Source of the DNA: Romboutsia timonensis
GTDB taxonomy: Bacteria; Bacillota; Clostridia; Peptostreptococcales; Peptostreptococcaceae
DNA: 64,000 nucleotides
Reading direction: 5' to 3'
Assembly: GCF_900106845.1 (NCBI RefSeq)
Contig: NZ_LT629850.1
Location: 772,257-836,256 of the forward strand
The translations under genes and the position numbers were made by a program. The notes under the pieces were generated by a model. It was not told where the DNA came from and made no database searches. It saw only the letters and a list, made by a program, of their open reading frames with translations. Positions 44,318-54,426 of this stretch are shown one piece after another. Numbering within the stretch: the stretch's first letter is position 1; the number at the start of each line of letters is the position of its first letter.

Positions 44318-45598
44318 ATGAGAGTATTAGTAATTACACGTAGTAGTTGGAGTAATGATAATAACATAGGAAATACAATGACTAATTTATTTTCAGGATT
44401 TAAAGATACTGAATTTACAAATATATATTTTAGAGAACAAATTTCTAATAATGATATTGCTAGCAAAACTTTTCATATAACAGAACAACAGATAGTATCA
44501 GCCTTTATTAAAGGGACTGAAGTTGGAAAGCAAGTGAAAGAATATAAAGAAGAAAAAAATATAGATGAATCTTTAGAAAGTAAAATATATAGAAATACAG
44601 CTATTAAAAGTAATAACTTTATGTTGATGATAAGAGAATTAATGTGGACATTAGGAAATTGGAAAAATTCTAGACTAGATGAATTTTTAGATGAATATAA
44701 GCCAGATATTATATTTATGCCAGTATTTGGATGTTATTACCCACATAAAGTTTTATCTTATATAAAAAATAAGACAAAAGCAAAGGTTGTATTATTCCAT
44801 GCAGATGATAATTATACGCTGAAACAATTTTCTCTTTCACCATTATATTGGATGTATAGAATAGGATTAAGAAGATGGGTAAAAAAATCTGTTCAGATTT
44901 CAGATATTAATTATTGTATTTCTGAGCTACAAAGAATTGAGTATGAAAAATGTTTTAAAACTAAATGTAAAATTTTATATAAAGGAGGAGATTTTGAAGC
45001 AGACCCTTATATAAAAAATAATACTCAAGAAGTGATAAAATTAGTTTTTACAGGTAATATTAGCTCGGGAAGATGGAAAACTTTAGCGAATATAGGAGAA
45101 GCTTTAAATAAAATTAATAGAGAAAAAATAAAAGCACAATTAGTAATTTATTCTCATACTCCTATGACAAAAAGAATGAAAAAGGCACTGGATATTGGAA
45201 ATAGTATTATATTAATGGGAGGAGTACCTGCAAGTGAAATACAAGATATTCAACAAAATGCAGATATTTTAGTTCATGTAGAATCATTTGATTTAAAAGA
45301 AAGATTACAAGTAAGGCTTTCTTTCTCAACAAAGATTGTAGATTATTTTTCATCAGGGAAATGTATTTTTGCTGTTGGAAATAAAGATGTTGAATCTATT
45401 AATTATTTAATTAAAAATGATAGCGCAATTGTTGCAACAAATAAATCAGAAATATTTTATCAGTTAAAAAAAATAATAGATAATCCTATACTAATAAATG
45501 AATACTCCAAAAAATCATGGGAATGTGGAGTAAGGAATCATCAGATAAATAAAATACAAAAAGAATTATATGAAGATTTAAGAATATTATGTGAGTAG
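44318..45598 (+). CDS. glycosyltransferase, GT-B type
   Basis: A 426-residue protein with a GT-B fold. The N-terminal part has VLVITRSSWSNDNNIGNT and DIIFMPVFGCYYPHKVLSYI. The C-terminal part has LVFTGNISSGRWKTL and ADILVHVESFDLKERLQVRLSFSTKI (given in outline), where the acceptor/donor loop contains two acidic residues. It ends with a helical segment as usual. Family 4-like but divergent, consistent with a serotype-specific linkage. The gene begins two bases after the acyltransferase stop. Confidence 0.75.
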   Translation: MRVLVITRSSWSNDNNIGNTMTNLFSGFKDTEFTNIYFREQISNNDIASKTFHITEQQIVSAFIKGTEVGKQVKEYKEEKNIDESLESKIYRNTAIKSNNFMLMIRELMWTLGNWKNSRLDEFLDEYKPDIIFMPVFGCYYPHKVLSYIKNKTKAKVVLFHADDNYTLKQFSLSPLYWMYRIGLRRWVKKSVQISDINYCISELQRIEYEKCFKTKCKILYKGGDFEADPYIKNNTQEVIKLVFTGNISSGRWKTLANIGEALNKINREKIKAQLVIYSHTPMTKRMKKALDIGNSIILMGGVPASEIQDIQQNADILVHVESFDLKERLQVRLSFSTKIVDYFSSGKCIFAVGNKDVESINYLIKNDSAIVATNKSEIFYQLKKIIDNPILINEYSKKSWECGVRNHQINKIQKELYEDLRILCE

Positions 45599-45606
45599 GT
45601 GGAAGT

Positions 45607-46818
45607 TTGAAAGTTTTGCAAATTAATGCAGTAAATATTATTAGAAGTACTGGTAGAACTACAAAAGAAATACATGATTACTTAAAAAAATACGGTCATG
45701 AGAGTATTGTTGCTTACTCTGAAGGACCAGATTGTGAAAATACTTATAAAATAGGATCAACTATTGAAAAAAAGATACATGGATTACTTTCTAGGCTTTT
45801 AGGGTTACAAGGTTATTTTTCTAAAATAGGAACCAAAAACTTAATTAATTATATTGTTCAAGAAAAGCCTGATGTTGTAAGATTAGGTAATCTACACAGC
45901 GATTATATAAATATTCCTATGGTATTGAAGTTTTTAGCTAAGGATGATATACCCACTGTACTTACATTAGATGATTGCTTCTTTTTTACTGGAAAGTGTT
46001 GTCATTATACAGCTGATAATTGCTATAAGTGGAAAATAGGATGTAAGAATTGTATAAGAGTCCATAAGGATAATAATAGTTGGTTTCTAGACAGAACTAA
46101 AAAAATGTGGAAAGATAAAAAAAATCTATATGACAATATTCCAAGATTAGCTGTTGTAGGGGTTTCAGAATGGATAACAAGAGAAGCTAAAGAATCTATA
46201 TTATCTTCAGCTAAATATATAAAAACAATATATAATTGGATTGATACTGATTTATTTAAACCTATTAATACAATAGAATTAAGAAAAAAATTATTTTTAC
46301 AAAATAAATTTATAATACTAGGTGTAGCGAGTGGTTGGAGTAATAGTAAAGGATTAAATTATTTTATTGAGCTTTCTAAGTGTATAGATGATAATCATAG
46401 CATAATTTTAGTAGGAAATATTCCAAAATCTATAGAGTTACCTAATAATATTATACATATACAAGAAACTAATAATGTACAAGAATTAGTACAATATTAT
46501 TCTATGGCAGATGTATTTTTACAGCTTTCTCTTGAAGAAACTTTTGGAAAAGTAACAGCAGAAGCTTTATCATGTGGAACACCTGTAATTGTATTTGACT
46601 CAACTGCTAATCCAGAACTTGTAGGTTATAAGTGTGGCTATGTAGCAAATAAAAGTTCTTTAAAAGATGTAGTCAAATACATAGAGTGTATAAAGTTTAA
46701 TACAAAAGAATATTATTCTAATTCGTGTAGAGAATTTGCTTTAAATAACTTTAATAAAGAAGATAGAATATCAGATTATATTAATTTATTTGAAAATCTT
46801 ATAAATGTAAGGGAGTAG
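45607..46818 (+). CDS. glycosyltransferase family 4 (WcaC/EpsF-like)
   Basis: A 403-residue protein with TTG start after GTGGAAG. A Cys-rich insert, FFFTGKCCHYTADNCYKW then IGCKNC, lies at about residues 125-150. This insert is characteristic of one GT4 subgroup in polysaccharide loci, and with the two His/Asp residues it may bind zinc. C-terminal motifs are LGVASGWSNSKGLNYF and EETFGKVTAEALSCGTPVIVFD, the classic E-x7-E donor site. Part of the variable central portion of the operon. Confidence 0.85.
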   Translation: MKVLQINAVNIIRSTGRTTKEIHDYLKKYGHESIVAYSEGPDCENTYKIGSTIEKKIHGLLSRLLGLQGYFSKIGTKNLINYIVQEKPDVVRLGNLHSDYINIPMVLKFLAKDDIPTVLTLDDCFFFTGKCCHYTADNCYKWKIGCKNCIRVHKDNNSWFLDRTKKMWKDKKNLYDNIPRLAVVGVSEWITREAKESILSSAKYIKTIYNWIDTDLFKPINTIELRKKLFLQNKFIILGVASGWSNSKGLNYFIELSKCIDDNHSIILVGNIPKSIELPNNIIHIQETNNVQELVQYYSMADVFLQLSLEETFGKVTAEALSCGTPVIVFDSTANPELVGYKCGYVANKSSLKDVVKYIECIKFNTKEYYSNSCREFALNNFNKEDRISDYINLFENLINVRE

Positions 46819-46819
46819 T

Positions 46820-47890
46820 ATGAGTACTTATTTAATTAATATTATTCTTATATTATCGTGGGCTGTAGTTTTACTTAATAATAACACAAGTAAAAGAAAT
46901 AAAAAAATATTCTGTATAATAGTAATAATTCAATGGATTTTAATATCTGGTCTAAGGCATATTAGTGTAGGTGCAGATACGTATGCATATATGGTTAATA
47001 GATTTAATAAAACAATAAATAGTTCATGGCAAGAATTATTTACAAATTTTCATAATATTGTGTTTTTGGGAGGAGAAGGTAAAGATCCAGGTTACCCAAT
47101 ATTAGAAAAAATATTTCAAATATTTTCTGATAACTATCAATTATTTTTAATATTTATTGCAATGGTATTTAAAATTCCTATGGGAAAGTTTATATATAAG
47201 TATTCAAAATTACCATGTGTTAGTTTTATAATTTACTCTTGTCTTTTTTATAGCTTTTTTTCTATAACAGGCCATAGACAGACAATAGCAGCTGGTATCG
47301 CTCTTTTTTTAGGATATGAACTTATTAAGGAACGAAAATTTTGGAAATTTATATTATTAATTGTTTTTGCTTCAACGATTCATAAATCGATTATTTGTTT
47401 AATACCATTTTACTTTATAGCAAATAAAAAAATAACATGGAGATATTCTTTATCTATGTTATCTAGTTTTATATTAATATTTATATTTAAAAATAAAGTT
47501 ATGAAGTCATTAGCTTTCTTTGCTGGATATGAGAATTATAGTGAACAATTTCAAGGTGCAGGAACATGGACATTTACATTTATTTTTATTATGGTTATTC
47601 TAGTTGCATTATGGCAAGCACCTAAGATTTTAAAGGAAAATAATAAAGATATTACAATATGGTATAATGCAATATTTATGGCATTATTATTTATACCACT
47701 TACATATGTAGACCCTAGTGCAATGAGAATTGTACAATATTTTTCTATTTTTATTATGGTATTGATTCCAGAAATTATTAAGAGTTTTAATATAAAAACG
47801 CAACCAATTGTATATTATACAGGAATATCTCTAATAGTACTATTATTTATAAAAGGTAATCCACAATACTTATTTTTCTGGCAGGGGTGA
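46820..47890 (+). CDS. EpsG-like polysaccharide polymerase (Wzy role)
   Basis: A 356-residue membrane protein with about 10 hydrophobic segments. It shows the EpsG family signature LRHISVGADTYAYMVNRF near residue 45-65 and ITGHRQTIAAGIALFLGYELI near 150. EpsG-like proteins act as the Wzy polymerase that joins lipid-linked repeat units outside the cell. It is the only polymerase candidate in the operon, and a Wzx flippase lies 3 kb downstream, so the pathway is Wzx/Wzy-dependent. Confidence 0.85.
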   Translation: MSTYLINIILILSWAVVLLNNNTSKRNKKIFCIIVIIQWILISGLRHISVGADTYAYMVNRFNKTINSSWQELFTNFHNIVFLGGEGKDPGYPILEKIFQIFSDNYQLFLIFIAMVFKIPMGKFIYKYSKLPCVSFIIYSCLFYSFFSITGHRQTIAAGIALFLGYELIKERKFWKFILLIVFASTIHKSIICLIPFYFIANKKITWRYSLSMLSSFILIFIFKNKVMKSLAFFAGYENYSEQFQGAGTWTFTFIFIMVILVALWQAPKILKENNKDITIWYNAIFMALLFIPLTYVDPSAMRIVQYFSIFIMVLIPEIIKSFNIKTQPIVYYTGISLIVLLFIKGNPQYLFFWQG

Positions 47891-47896
47891 GTTTAA

Positions 47897-49039
47897 ATGA
47901 ATAAAGAAATTAAATATATAGGATTTTATGACTTAGTAGACAGTAAAATTCAAAGAAGTAGCTGTTTAGCAGCAGTAAATAAGATGAATTACATAGCTAA
48001 TGCTATAACACGTTCTGGAATGAAAGTACAGATAGTTTCACCAGCTTGGTTTGTCGATAAAAGCGCACCTAATACACAAAAGCAAACTATACATATTAAT
48101 GAAGATATTACATTGGTTTTAGCTCCAAGCTTTTCTACTAAAAATAAATTAACAAATAAGCTTAAATATTATTTTTCACAACTATGGATGTTTTTTTGGT
48201 TAATAAATAATGTTCAAAAAGATGAAGAAATAATAGCTTATCATTCATTAGCACTAATAAGACCATTGTATTGGGCTAAAAAAATAAAAAAATTTAATCT
48301 AATATATGAAGTTGAAGAAATATACACAGATGTAATTAATTATGGGAAGTTAAAAAGGAGATCTGAATTTAAGATGATTAATTATGCAGATAAATATATT
48401 TTTTCTACAGAATTATTAAATGAAAAAATAAATAAAGATGGTAAACCATATACCATAATTTATGGAACTTATAAAGCAGAAAAGGATAGAAATGTAAAAT
48501 TTAATGATGATAAAATTCATGTTGTTTATGCAGGAACTTTTGATCCAAGAAAAGGTGGATCAACAGCAGCAGCAGCAGGGGAATATCTAGATGAAAAGTA
48601 TCATATACATATAATTGGTTTTGGTAGTGAAGATGAAAAAACAGCTTTACAAAATTTAATTAAAGAAGTTTCTAAAAAGACAAAGTGTACAGTTACATAT
48701 GACGGATTGTATAACGGTGAGGAATATATAAAATTTTTACAAAAGTGTGATATTGGTTTAAGTACTCAAACACCTAATGCAGAGTATAATGATACATCAT
48801 TTCCATCAAAAGTGCTTTCATATATGGCAAATGGGCTTAGGGTTGTATCAATAAGAATAAAAGCTATAGAAAAAGCAAAGATTAGTAAATTACTATATTA
48901 CTATGATAAAGATTGTCCAAATGAAATTGCAAAGGCTATAAAAAGCATTGATTATAATGGTGATTATGATAGTAGAGTTATAATAAAAGCACTAGATACA
49001 GAATTTACACAAGACTTAAAACATCTGTTGGAGGTTTAG
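47897..49039 (+). CDS. glycosyltransferase, GT-B type
   Basis: A 380-residue protein. IQRSSCLAAVNKMNYIANAI at the N-terminus resembles proteins that read a sugar acceptor at the membrane. The C-terminal half has VVYAGTFDPRKGGSTAAAAG, then CDIGLSTQTPNAEYNDTSFPSKVL, in which the PSK segment is typical of GT4-like donor sites. No membrane helices. It forms one of the four or five linkages of the repeat unit. Start is 7 bases after the polymerase stop, within GGGGTGAG. Confidence 0.75.
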   Translation: MNKEIKYIGFYDLVDSKIQRSSCLAAVNKMNYIANAITRSGMKVQIVSPAWFVDKSAPNTQKQTIHINEDITLVLAPSFSTKNKLTNKLKYYFSQLWMFFWLINNVQKDEEIIAYHSLALIRPLYWAKKIKKFNLIYEVEEIYTDVINYGKLKRRSEFKMINYADKYIFSTELLNEKINKDGKPYTIIYGTYKAEKDRNVKFNDDKIHVVYAGTFDPRKGGSTAAAAGEYLDEKYHIHIIGFGSEDEKTALQNLIKEVSKKTKCTVTYDGLYNGEEYIKFLQKCDIGLSTQTPNAEYNDTSFPSKVLSYMANGLRVVSIRIKAIEKAKISKLLYYYDKDCPNEIAKAIKSIDYNGDYDSRVIIKALDTEFTQDLKHLLEV

Positions 49040-49040
49040 T

Positions 49041-49580
49041 ATGTATTATGTAATAGATAGAATAAAAGAAAAATTTTTAAGGTTTTATAGAAAAAAGGTG
49101 TTTTTATCTAGAATAAAAAGTAATCAAAAAGATACTAAAATTATAGGGTCAGGAATTCTTGTAAATGCATCTAATGTTAAAATTGGAAAGAATGTAACAA
49201 TTTATCCAAATGTAATGTTTTGGGGAGATGGTGAAATTATTATTGGAGACAATGTTGATATTGGTAAAGATACAATTATTTTTTCTAAGAAAAGAGTGAT
49301 TATAGGCAATAATGTTTCTATTGCAGCGCAGTGTTATATTATAGATAGTAATCATGGAACTAAGAAAGATATACTTATCAAAAATCAACCACTTGAGTAT
49401 GATGAAAATGGTATTGTAATAGGTAATGATGTGTGGATAGCAGCAGGATGTAAAATAATAAAAGGAGCTCAAATCAATGATGGAGCTGTTATAGGTGCTA
49501 TGAGTTTAGTTAATAGTGAAATTAAAAATAATAGTATTGCAGTTGGAATACCTGCTAAAGTAATAAAGGAGAGAGAGTAA
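49041..49580 (+). CDS. left-handed beta-helix acyltransferase
   Basis: A 179-residue hexapeptide-repeat protein, a second acyltransferase of the operon. Repeats include VKIGKNVTIYPNVMFWGDG, IIIGDNVDIGKDTIIFS and VIIGNNVSIAAQCYIIDSNH with the catalytic His. NDVWIAAGCKIIKGAQINDG and VGIPAKVIKERE close the helix. It would O- or N-acetylate a sugar. The two acyltransferases are only distantly alike, so each probably has its own target. Confidence 0.82.
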   Translation: MYYVIDRIKEKFLRFYRKKVFLSRIKSNQKDTKIIGSGILVNASNVKIGKNVTIYPNVMFWGDGEIIIGDNVDIGKDTIIFSKKRVIIGNNVSIAAQCYIIDSNHGTKKDILIKNQPLEYDENGIVIGNDVWIAAGCKIIKGAQINDGAVIGAMSLVNSEIKNNSIAVGIPAKVIKERE

Positions 49581-50582
49581 ATGAGTAAACATCAATACAA
49601 AATAGATATACCAGTACTTTTAATATTTTTTTCTAGAGATGAACAATTTAAACAAGTTTTTGAACAAGTAAAAAAAGCTCGTCCAAGTAAATTATATCTT
49701 TATCAAGATGGACCCAGAGATAATAGACCAGATGATATAATCGGAATAAATAAATGCAGAAAAATAGCAGAAGATATAGATTGGGAATGTGAAGTTCATA
49801 AATACTATCAAAATAAAAATTTTGGTTGTGACCCATCTGGGTACATTGCTCATAAGTGGATGTTTGAAAATGAAGAAATGGGTATTGTTTTAGAAGATGA
49901 TGTTGTTCCTTCTCAATCATTTTTTCCATTTTGTAAAGAACTTTTAGAGAAATATAAAGATGATGAACGAATAAATATAATTTGTGGCATGAATAATACT
50001 GGGGTATCAAAACATATCTCTGCTGACTACTTATTTACTAAAAAAGGATCTATTTGGGGATGGGCATCATGGAAACGTGTAATAGATACATGGGATGAAA
50101 CATATTCATGGTTAGATAATGAAAAATCAGTACAACTAATAAGAAATCAATTTTATAGTGAAGAAGAGTTTAAATGTTATATTAAAACAAGTAAATCTCA
50201 TAGAAATTCTGGAAGAGCTCATTTTGAATCAATATTAGCTGCATCGTTATATTTAAATTCAAGGATAAATATTGTTCCAAAATATAATATGATTTCCAAT
50301 ATAGGTATAGCGTCTGAGAGTACTCATTCTGTTGATAATATTAATAAACTACCTAAAAGAGTTCAAAAGTTGTTCTTTATGAAAACTTATAAATTTGATT
50401 TTCCTTTAAAACATCCTGTAAATATTATAAGGGATTATAAGTTTGAAAAATTAATGACTCCTACAAAAATTCAAAGATATTATGATAGAGTAGAAGGTAT
50501 TATACGTAAAATTAGATATGGAGGATTTAAAGAAATTTATAACAGTTTTAATAGGAAAATTATGAGGTATAGAAAATGTTGA
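49581..50582 (+). CDS. GT-A type glycosyltransferase (HlpA-like)
   Basis: A 333-residue protein with a GT-A style nucleotide-sugar fold. VLLIFFSRDEQFKQVFEQV begins the domain. IVLEDDVVPSQSFFPF contains the D-x-D-like metal motif (EDDV), and KKGSIWGWASWKRVIDTWDE holds the Trp-rich acceptor region of the hemolysin-associated (HlpA-like) glycosyltransferases. No helices. It overlaps the flippase gene by seven bases. It is the fifth glycosyltransferase of the operon. Confidence 0.7.
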   Translation: MSKHQYKIDIPVLLIFFSRDEQFKQVFEQVKKARPSKLYLYQDGPRDNRPDDIIGINKCRKIAEDIDWECEVHKYYQNKNFGCDPSGYIAHKWMFENEEMGIVLEDDVVPSQSFFPFCKELLEKYKDDERINIICGMNNTGVSKHISADYLFTKKGSIWGWASWKRVIDTWDETYSWLDNEKSVQLIRNQFYSEEEFKCYIKTSKSHRNSGRAHFESILAASLYLNSRINIVPKYNMISNIGIASESTHSVDNINKLPKRVQKLFFMKTYKFDFPLKHPVNIIRDYKFEKLMTPTKIQRYYDRVEGIIRKIRYGGFKEIYNSFNRKIMRYRKC

Positions 50583-52144
50583 AAATGAAAAAATACAGTA
50601 AAACCAAACCAAATTCAGAAAGTGTAAGCGAGATTAAGTTAGGTGTTATAATTTCTTATCTTACTATAATATTTAACATTTTATCGGGTTTAATATATAC
50701 ACCTTGGATGGTTAGACAAATTGGACACTCTGATTATGGATTATATACTTTATCGGCATCGTTTATAAGTATGTTTGCTGTAGATTTTGGACTTGGATCA
50801 GCTGTGTCTAGATTTATTTCTAAATATAGAGCTCAGGGTGAACAAAAGAAAATTAGTGAATTTTTAGGTATAACTTATAAAATTTATTTGGTAATAGCTA
50901 TTAGTATTTTTACTGTTCTATGCATAATGTTCTTCTATATAGATAATATTTATATTCAATTAACACCAAGTGAAATAGAAAAATTTAAAGTGATTTATTG
51001 CATTTCAGGATTGTTTACAGTTATTTCATTTCCATTTATGACACTAAATGGGATTATTATATCTCATGAAAAATTTATTTTTCAAAAAAGTTTAGATTTA
51101 CTGCATAAAATATTAATTATAGTGCTGATGGCAATTTCATTACTTTACGGATATGGATTGTATTCTTTAGTGTTAGTAAATGCTTTTGTTGGGATTTTAT
51201 TAATTATAATAAAATTGATGTATATAAAAAAATATATACCGCAAAAAGTAGATTTTGGATGTAAAAATAAAAAAATAGTGAAACAGATATTTTCCTTTTC
51301 TATTTGGACTACAATAATTTTAATTATGCAACGATTTATTTTAAATATTACACCATCTATCTTAGCGATTACTTCAGGAACCGAAGAAATTGCTATATTT
51401 TCTGTAGCTATGACAATTGAAGGTTATACTTTTACATTTTCAACAGCACTATCAGGGTTATTTTTACCAAAGGTAACTCAAATGGTTTATAAAGATAATA
51501 CAGAAAGTTTAAATGATATTGAAGATTTAATGATTAAAGTTGGAAGAATACAATTAATAATCATTGGAGCGATAGTTACTATCTTTATTACTCAAGGCAA
51601 CGAATTTATAACATTGTGGATGGGAAAATCATTTAAAGATTCATATATAGTTTCTATATTGCTTATTTTAAATTCTGTAATTATAGTAACTCAAGAAATT
51701 GCAAACACGATGTTAATTGCAGTTAATAAAATAAAGTATGAAGCATTAAGTGTTAGTATAACTGCTATAATAAGTATTTTACTATCATTTACTTTATCTA
51801 AGTATGGGGGTGCAATAGGATCAGCTACAGCAATTTTTATTGGTAATTTCGTTGGAAGGGTTGTCGTTAGGAATATTGTATATAAGAAAGTATTAGGTCT
51901 TAATATAAAAAGATTTTTTAAAGAATGTCATTTAAAAATGTCTATACCATTAATACTAACATTAGTCATAGGATTTGTACTTTCACAATTTATAGTAGCA
52001 AATAATTTATTTATATTTGCGTGTAAAGTTGTTATATTAGGATTATTCTATATTTTATTAATGTGGTTGTTTTCATTTAATGAATCAGAGAAAAAATCAT
52101 TATTACAGCCTTGCAATTTAATAATTAATAAATTACAAAAATAA
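50576..52144 (+). CDS. Wzx-type flippase (polysaccharide exporter, MOP superfamily)
   Basis: A 522-residue membrane protein with about 14 helices. The opening LGVIISYLTIIFNILSGLIY, then YTPWMVRQIGHSDYGLYTLS and DFGLGSAVSRFISKYR, is the standard N-terminal pattern of polysaccharide-specific MOP exporters. It moves the undecaprenyl-linked repeat unit across the membrane for the EpsG-like polymerase. The start overlaps the preceding stop, and GAGGT sits 8 bases upstream. Its length is normal for Wzx. Confidence 0.9.
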   Translation: MLKMKKYSKTKPNSESVSEIKLGVIISYLTIIFNILSGLIYTPWMVRQIGHSDYGLYTLSASFISMFAVDFGLGSAVSRFISKYRAQGEQKKISEFLGITYKIYLVIAISIFTVLCIMFFYIDNIYIQLTPSEIEKFKVIYCISGLFTVISFPFMTLNGIIISHEKFIFQKSLDLLHKILIIVLMAISLLYGYGLYSLVLVNAFVGILLIIIKLMYIKKYIPQKVDFGCKNKKIVKQIFSFSIWTTIILIMQRFILNITPSILAITSGTEEIAIFSVAMTIEGYTFTFSTALSGLFLPKVTQMVYKDNTESLNDIEDLMIKVGRIQLIIIGAIVTIFITQGNEFITLWMGKSFKDSYIVSILLILNSVIIVTQEIANTMLIAVNKIKYEALSVSITAIISILLSFTLSKYGGAIGSATAIFIGNFVGRVVVRNIVYKKVLGLNIKRFFKECHLKMSIPLILTLVIGFVLSQFIVANNLFIFACKVVILGLFYILLMWLFSFNESEKKSLLQPCNLIINKLQK

Positions 52145-52159
52145 AGGGGGAGCAAGTTA

Positions 52160-53215
52160 ATGTTTAAAGATAAAGTACTTTTAATAACAGGTGGAACAGG
52201 ATCGTTTGGTAATGCTGTACTAGATAGATTTTTAAATACCGATATAAAAGAAATAAGAATATTTAGTAGAGACGAAAAAAAGCAAGAAGATATGAGAAGA
52301 ACTTACAGAAACGATAAACTTAAGTTCTATATAGGAGATGTAAGAGACTATAATAGTATAAACTATGCACTAAAAGGAGTAGACTATGTATTCCATGCAG
52401 CAGCACTAAAACAAGTTCCATCATGTGAATTTTATCCAATACAAGCAGTACAAACAAATGTACTTGGTACAGAAAATGTATTAAATGCTTGTATAAACAA
52501 TAAAGTAAAAAAAGTAGTGTGTTTAAGTACAGACAAAGCAGCATACCCTATAAATGCTATGGGTATATCAAAAGCAATGATGGAAAAGGTTGCTATAGCA
52601 AAATCAAGACAAGTAAATCCTGACGATACATTAATAAGTATAACAAGATACGGAAATGTAATGGCATCAAGAGGTTCTGTTATACCACTATTTGTTGAGC
52701 AAATGAAAAGAGGAGAAGATATAACAGTAACAGATCCAAACATGACAAGATTTATGATGAGTTTACCAGATGCAGTTGAATTAGTTTTATATGCTTTTGA
52801 AAATGCAAGACAAGGAGATTTATTTATACAAAAAGCACCAGCTGCAACTATAGAAACTTTAGCACAAGCAGTAAGAGAAATATTTGACTGTAAAGATACT
52901 GGAGTTAAAACTATAGGTACTAGACATGGTGAAAAATTATATGAAACGTTAGCTACAAGAGAAGAGTTAGCTAAATCAGAAGATTGTGGTGATTATTATA
53001 GAATATGTGCAGATAATAGGGACTTAAATTATGATAATTACTTTAGTGATGGAAAAGAAAAAACATCTACATTAGAGGATTATCATTCGCATAATACAAT
53101 ACGATTAAATGTAGAGGAAATGAAAGAATTATTATTAAAATTAGACTATATAAAAGAAGAATTAGCAATCTTTGAAGAAGAAAGACAGTTAAAAGAAATA
53201 GCAGCATCTAAATAA
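52160..53215 (+). CDS. capE: UDP-GlcNAc 4,6-dehydratase/5-epimerase (CapE/FnlA)
   Basis: A 351-residue soluble SDR enzyme. NAD motif TGGTGSFGNAV (10-20), DVRDYNSINYALKGVDYVFH, the catalytic region STDKAAYPINAMGISKAMMEK and RYGNVMASRGSVIPLF match CapE/WbjB/FnlA, which starts UDP-N-acetyl-L-fucosamine synthesis by inverting dehydration of UDP-GlcNAc. The next two genes complete this pathway. It differs from the membrane dehydratase at 34843, which is of the retaining type, so the operon contains both routes from UDP-GlcNAc. GGGGGAG precedes the ATG. Confidence 0.92.
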   Translation: MFKDKVLLITGGTGSFGNAVLDRFLNTDIKEIRIFSRDEKKQEDMRRTYRNDKLKFYIGDVRDYNSINYALKGVDYVFHAAALKQVPSCEFYPIQAVQTNVLGTENVLNACINNKVKKVVCLSTDKAAYPINAMGISKAMMEKVAIAKSRQVNPDDTLISITRYGNVMASRGSVIPLFVEQMKRGEDITVTDPNMTRFMMSLPDAVELVLYAFENARQGDLFIQKAPAATIETLAQAVREIFDCKDTGVKTIGTRHGEKLYETLATREELAKSEDCGDYYRICADNRDLNYDNYFSDGKEKTSTLEDYHSHNTIRLNVEEMKELLLKLDYIKEELAIFEEERQLKEIAASK

Positions 53216-53244
53216 TACTTAAATTTTAATAGTGGGGATAAAAT

Positions 53245-54426
53245 ATGAAAAAAATACTAGTAACAGGGGCAAATGGATTTGTAGGTAAAAATGCTGTAGT
53301 AGCCTTAAGACATAGTGATGAATACGAAGTAATTACAATAGATAAGGAAAATAGCGAAGAGGAATTAAAAGAAGGTATACTAAGAGCAGATTTTATAGTT
53401 CACTTAGCAGGAGTCAATAGACCAAAGGAAAATAAAGAATTTTATGAAGGCAATGGACAATTAACAGAAAAAATAACTAATTACTTAAAAGAGCATAAGA
53501 AAAATACTCCAATCCTAATAACATCATCAACTCATGCAACTCTCAATAATGATTATGGAAAAAGTAAAAAACAATCAGAAGAAGCACTAATAAAATATAG
53601 TGATGAATGCAATTCAAAAGTTTACATATTCAGATTACCAAATGTGTTTGGAAAATGGTGCAGACCTAATTATAATTCAGCAGTAACAACATTTTGTTAC
53701 AACATAGCACATGATAAAGAAGTATGGGTAAACGACCCATCTATAGAATTAAATTTAGTATACATAGATGATGTAGTAGCAGCAATAATTGATTGTATAA
53801 AAGAAGAAAATATAATAAACCTTAAAAATATAGAGGAAGAACTTGCAATAACTACAACAAAAGCAACTAGTATACAAATTGATAAATATTTTTATGAAAT
53901 ACCTAAAGTATATAAAAGAAGTTTAGGTAATATAGTTGATACGTTAAAAATGTTTAGAAATATGAGAAATAGCTTATTAATACCAGATTTAAGTGATAGC
54001 TTTAATAAAGCATTGTATTCAACATACTTGACATATTTAGAAGAAGATGATTTCTCATATTACTTAGATAAAAAAGAAGATAGCAGGGGATGGCTAGCTG
54101 AACTTGTTAAATCACCACAGTTTGGTCAAATGTTTGTGTCAAAAACACATCCAGGAATAACTAGAGGAAATCATTGGCATCATACTAAAACTGAAAAGTT
54201 TATTGTTGTCCAAGGAAAAGCAAATATAAGATTTAGAAAAATAGATGAAGATAAAGTTATTGAGTATATAGTAGATGGTGAAAAACCACAAGTACTTGAT
54301 ATACCCCCAGGATATACTCATTCTATAGAAAATATAGGGGAAGAAGAAGTTATAACACTTTTCTGGTCAAATGAAATGTTTAATCCAGAAAAGCCTGATA
54401 CTTATTTTTTAGAGGTGGAGAGATAA
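53245..54426 (+). CDS. capF: bifunctional UDP-4-keto-6-deoxy sugar epimerase/reductase (CapF/FnlB)
   Basis: A 393-residue protein with two domains. Residues 1-270 are an SDR fold (ILVTGANGFVGKNA, then STHATLNNDYGKSKKQSEEA with Tyr/Lys). Residues 290-390 are a cupin, GNHWHHTKTEKFIVVQGKA, with metal-binding His residues. CapF does the C3-epimerisation in the cupin and the NADPH-dependent C4-reduction in the SDR part, second step of UDP-L-FucNAc synthesis. Its TAA stop shares one base with the next gene's ATG. Confidence 0.92.
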   Translation: MKKILVTGANGFVGKNAVVALRHSDEYEVITIDKENSEEELKEGILRADFIVHLAGVNRPKENKEFYEGNGQLTEKITNYLKEHKKNTPILITSSTHATLNNDYGKSKKQSEEALIKYSDECNSKVYIFRLPNVFGKWCRPNYNSAVTTFCYNIAHDKEVWVNDPSIELNLVYIDDVVAAIIDCIKEENIINLKNIEEELAITTTKATSIQIDKYFYEIPKVYKRSLGNIVDTLKMFRNMRNSLLIPDLSDSFNKALYSTYLTYLEEDDFSYYLDKKEDSRGWLAELVKSPQFGQMFVSKTHPGITRGNHWHHTKTEKFIVVQGKANIRFRKIDEDKVIEYIVDGEKPQVLDIPPGYTHSIENIGEEEVITLFWSNEMFNPEKPDTYFLEVER

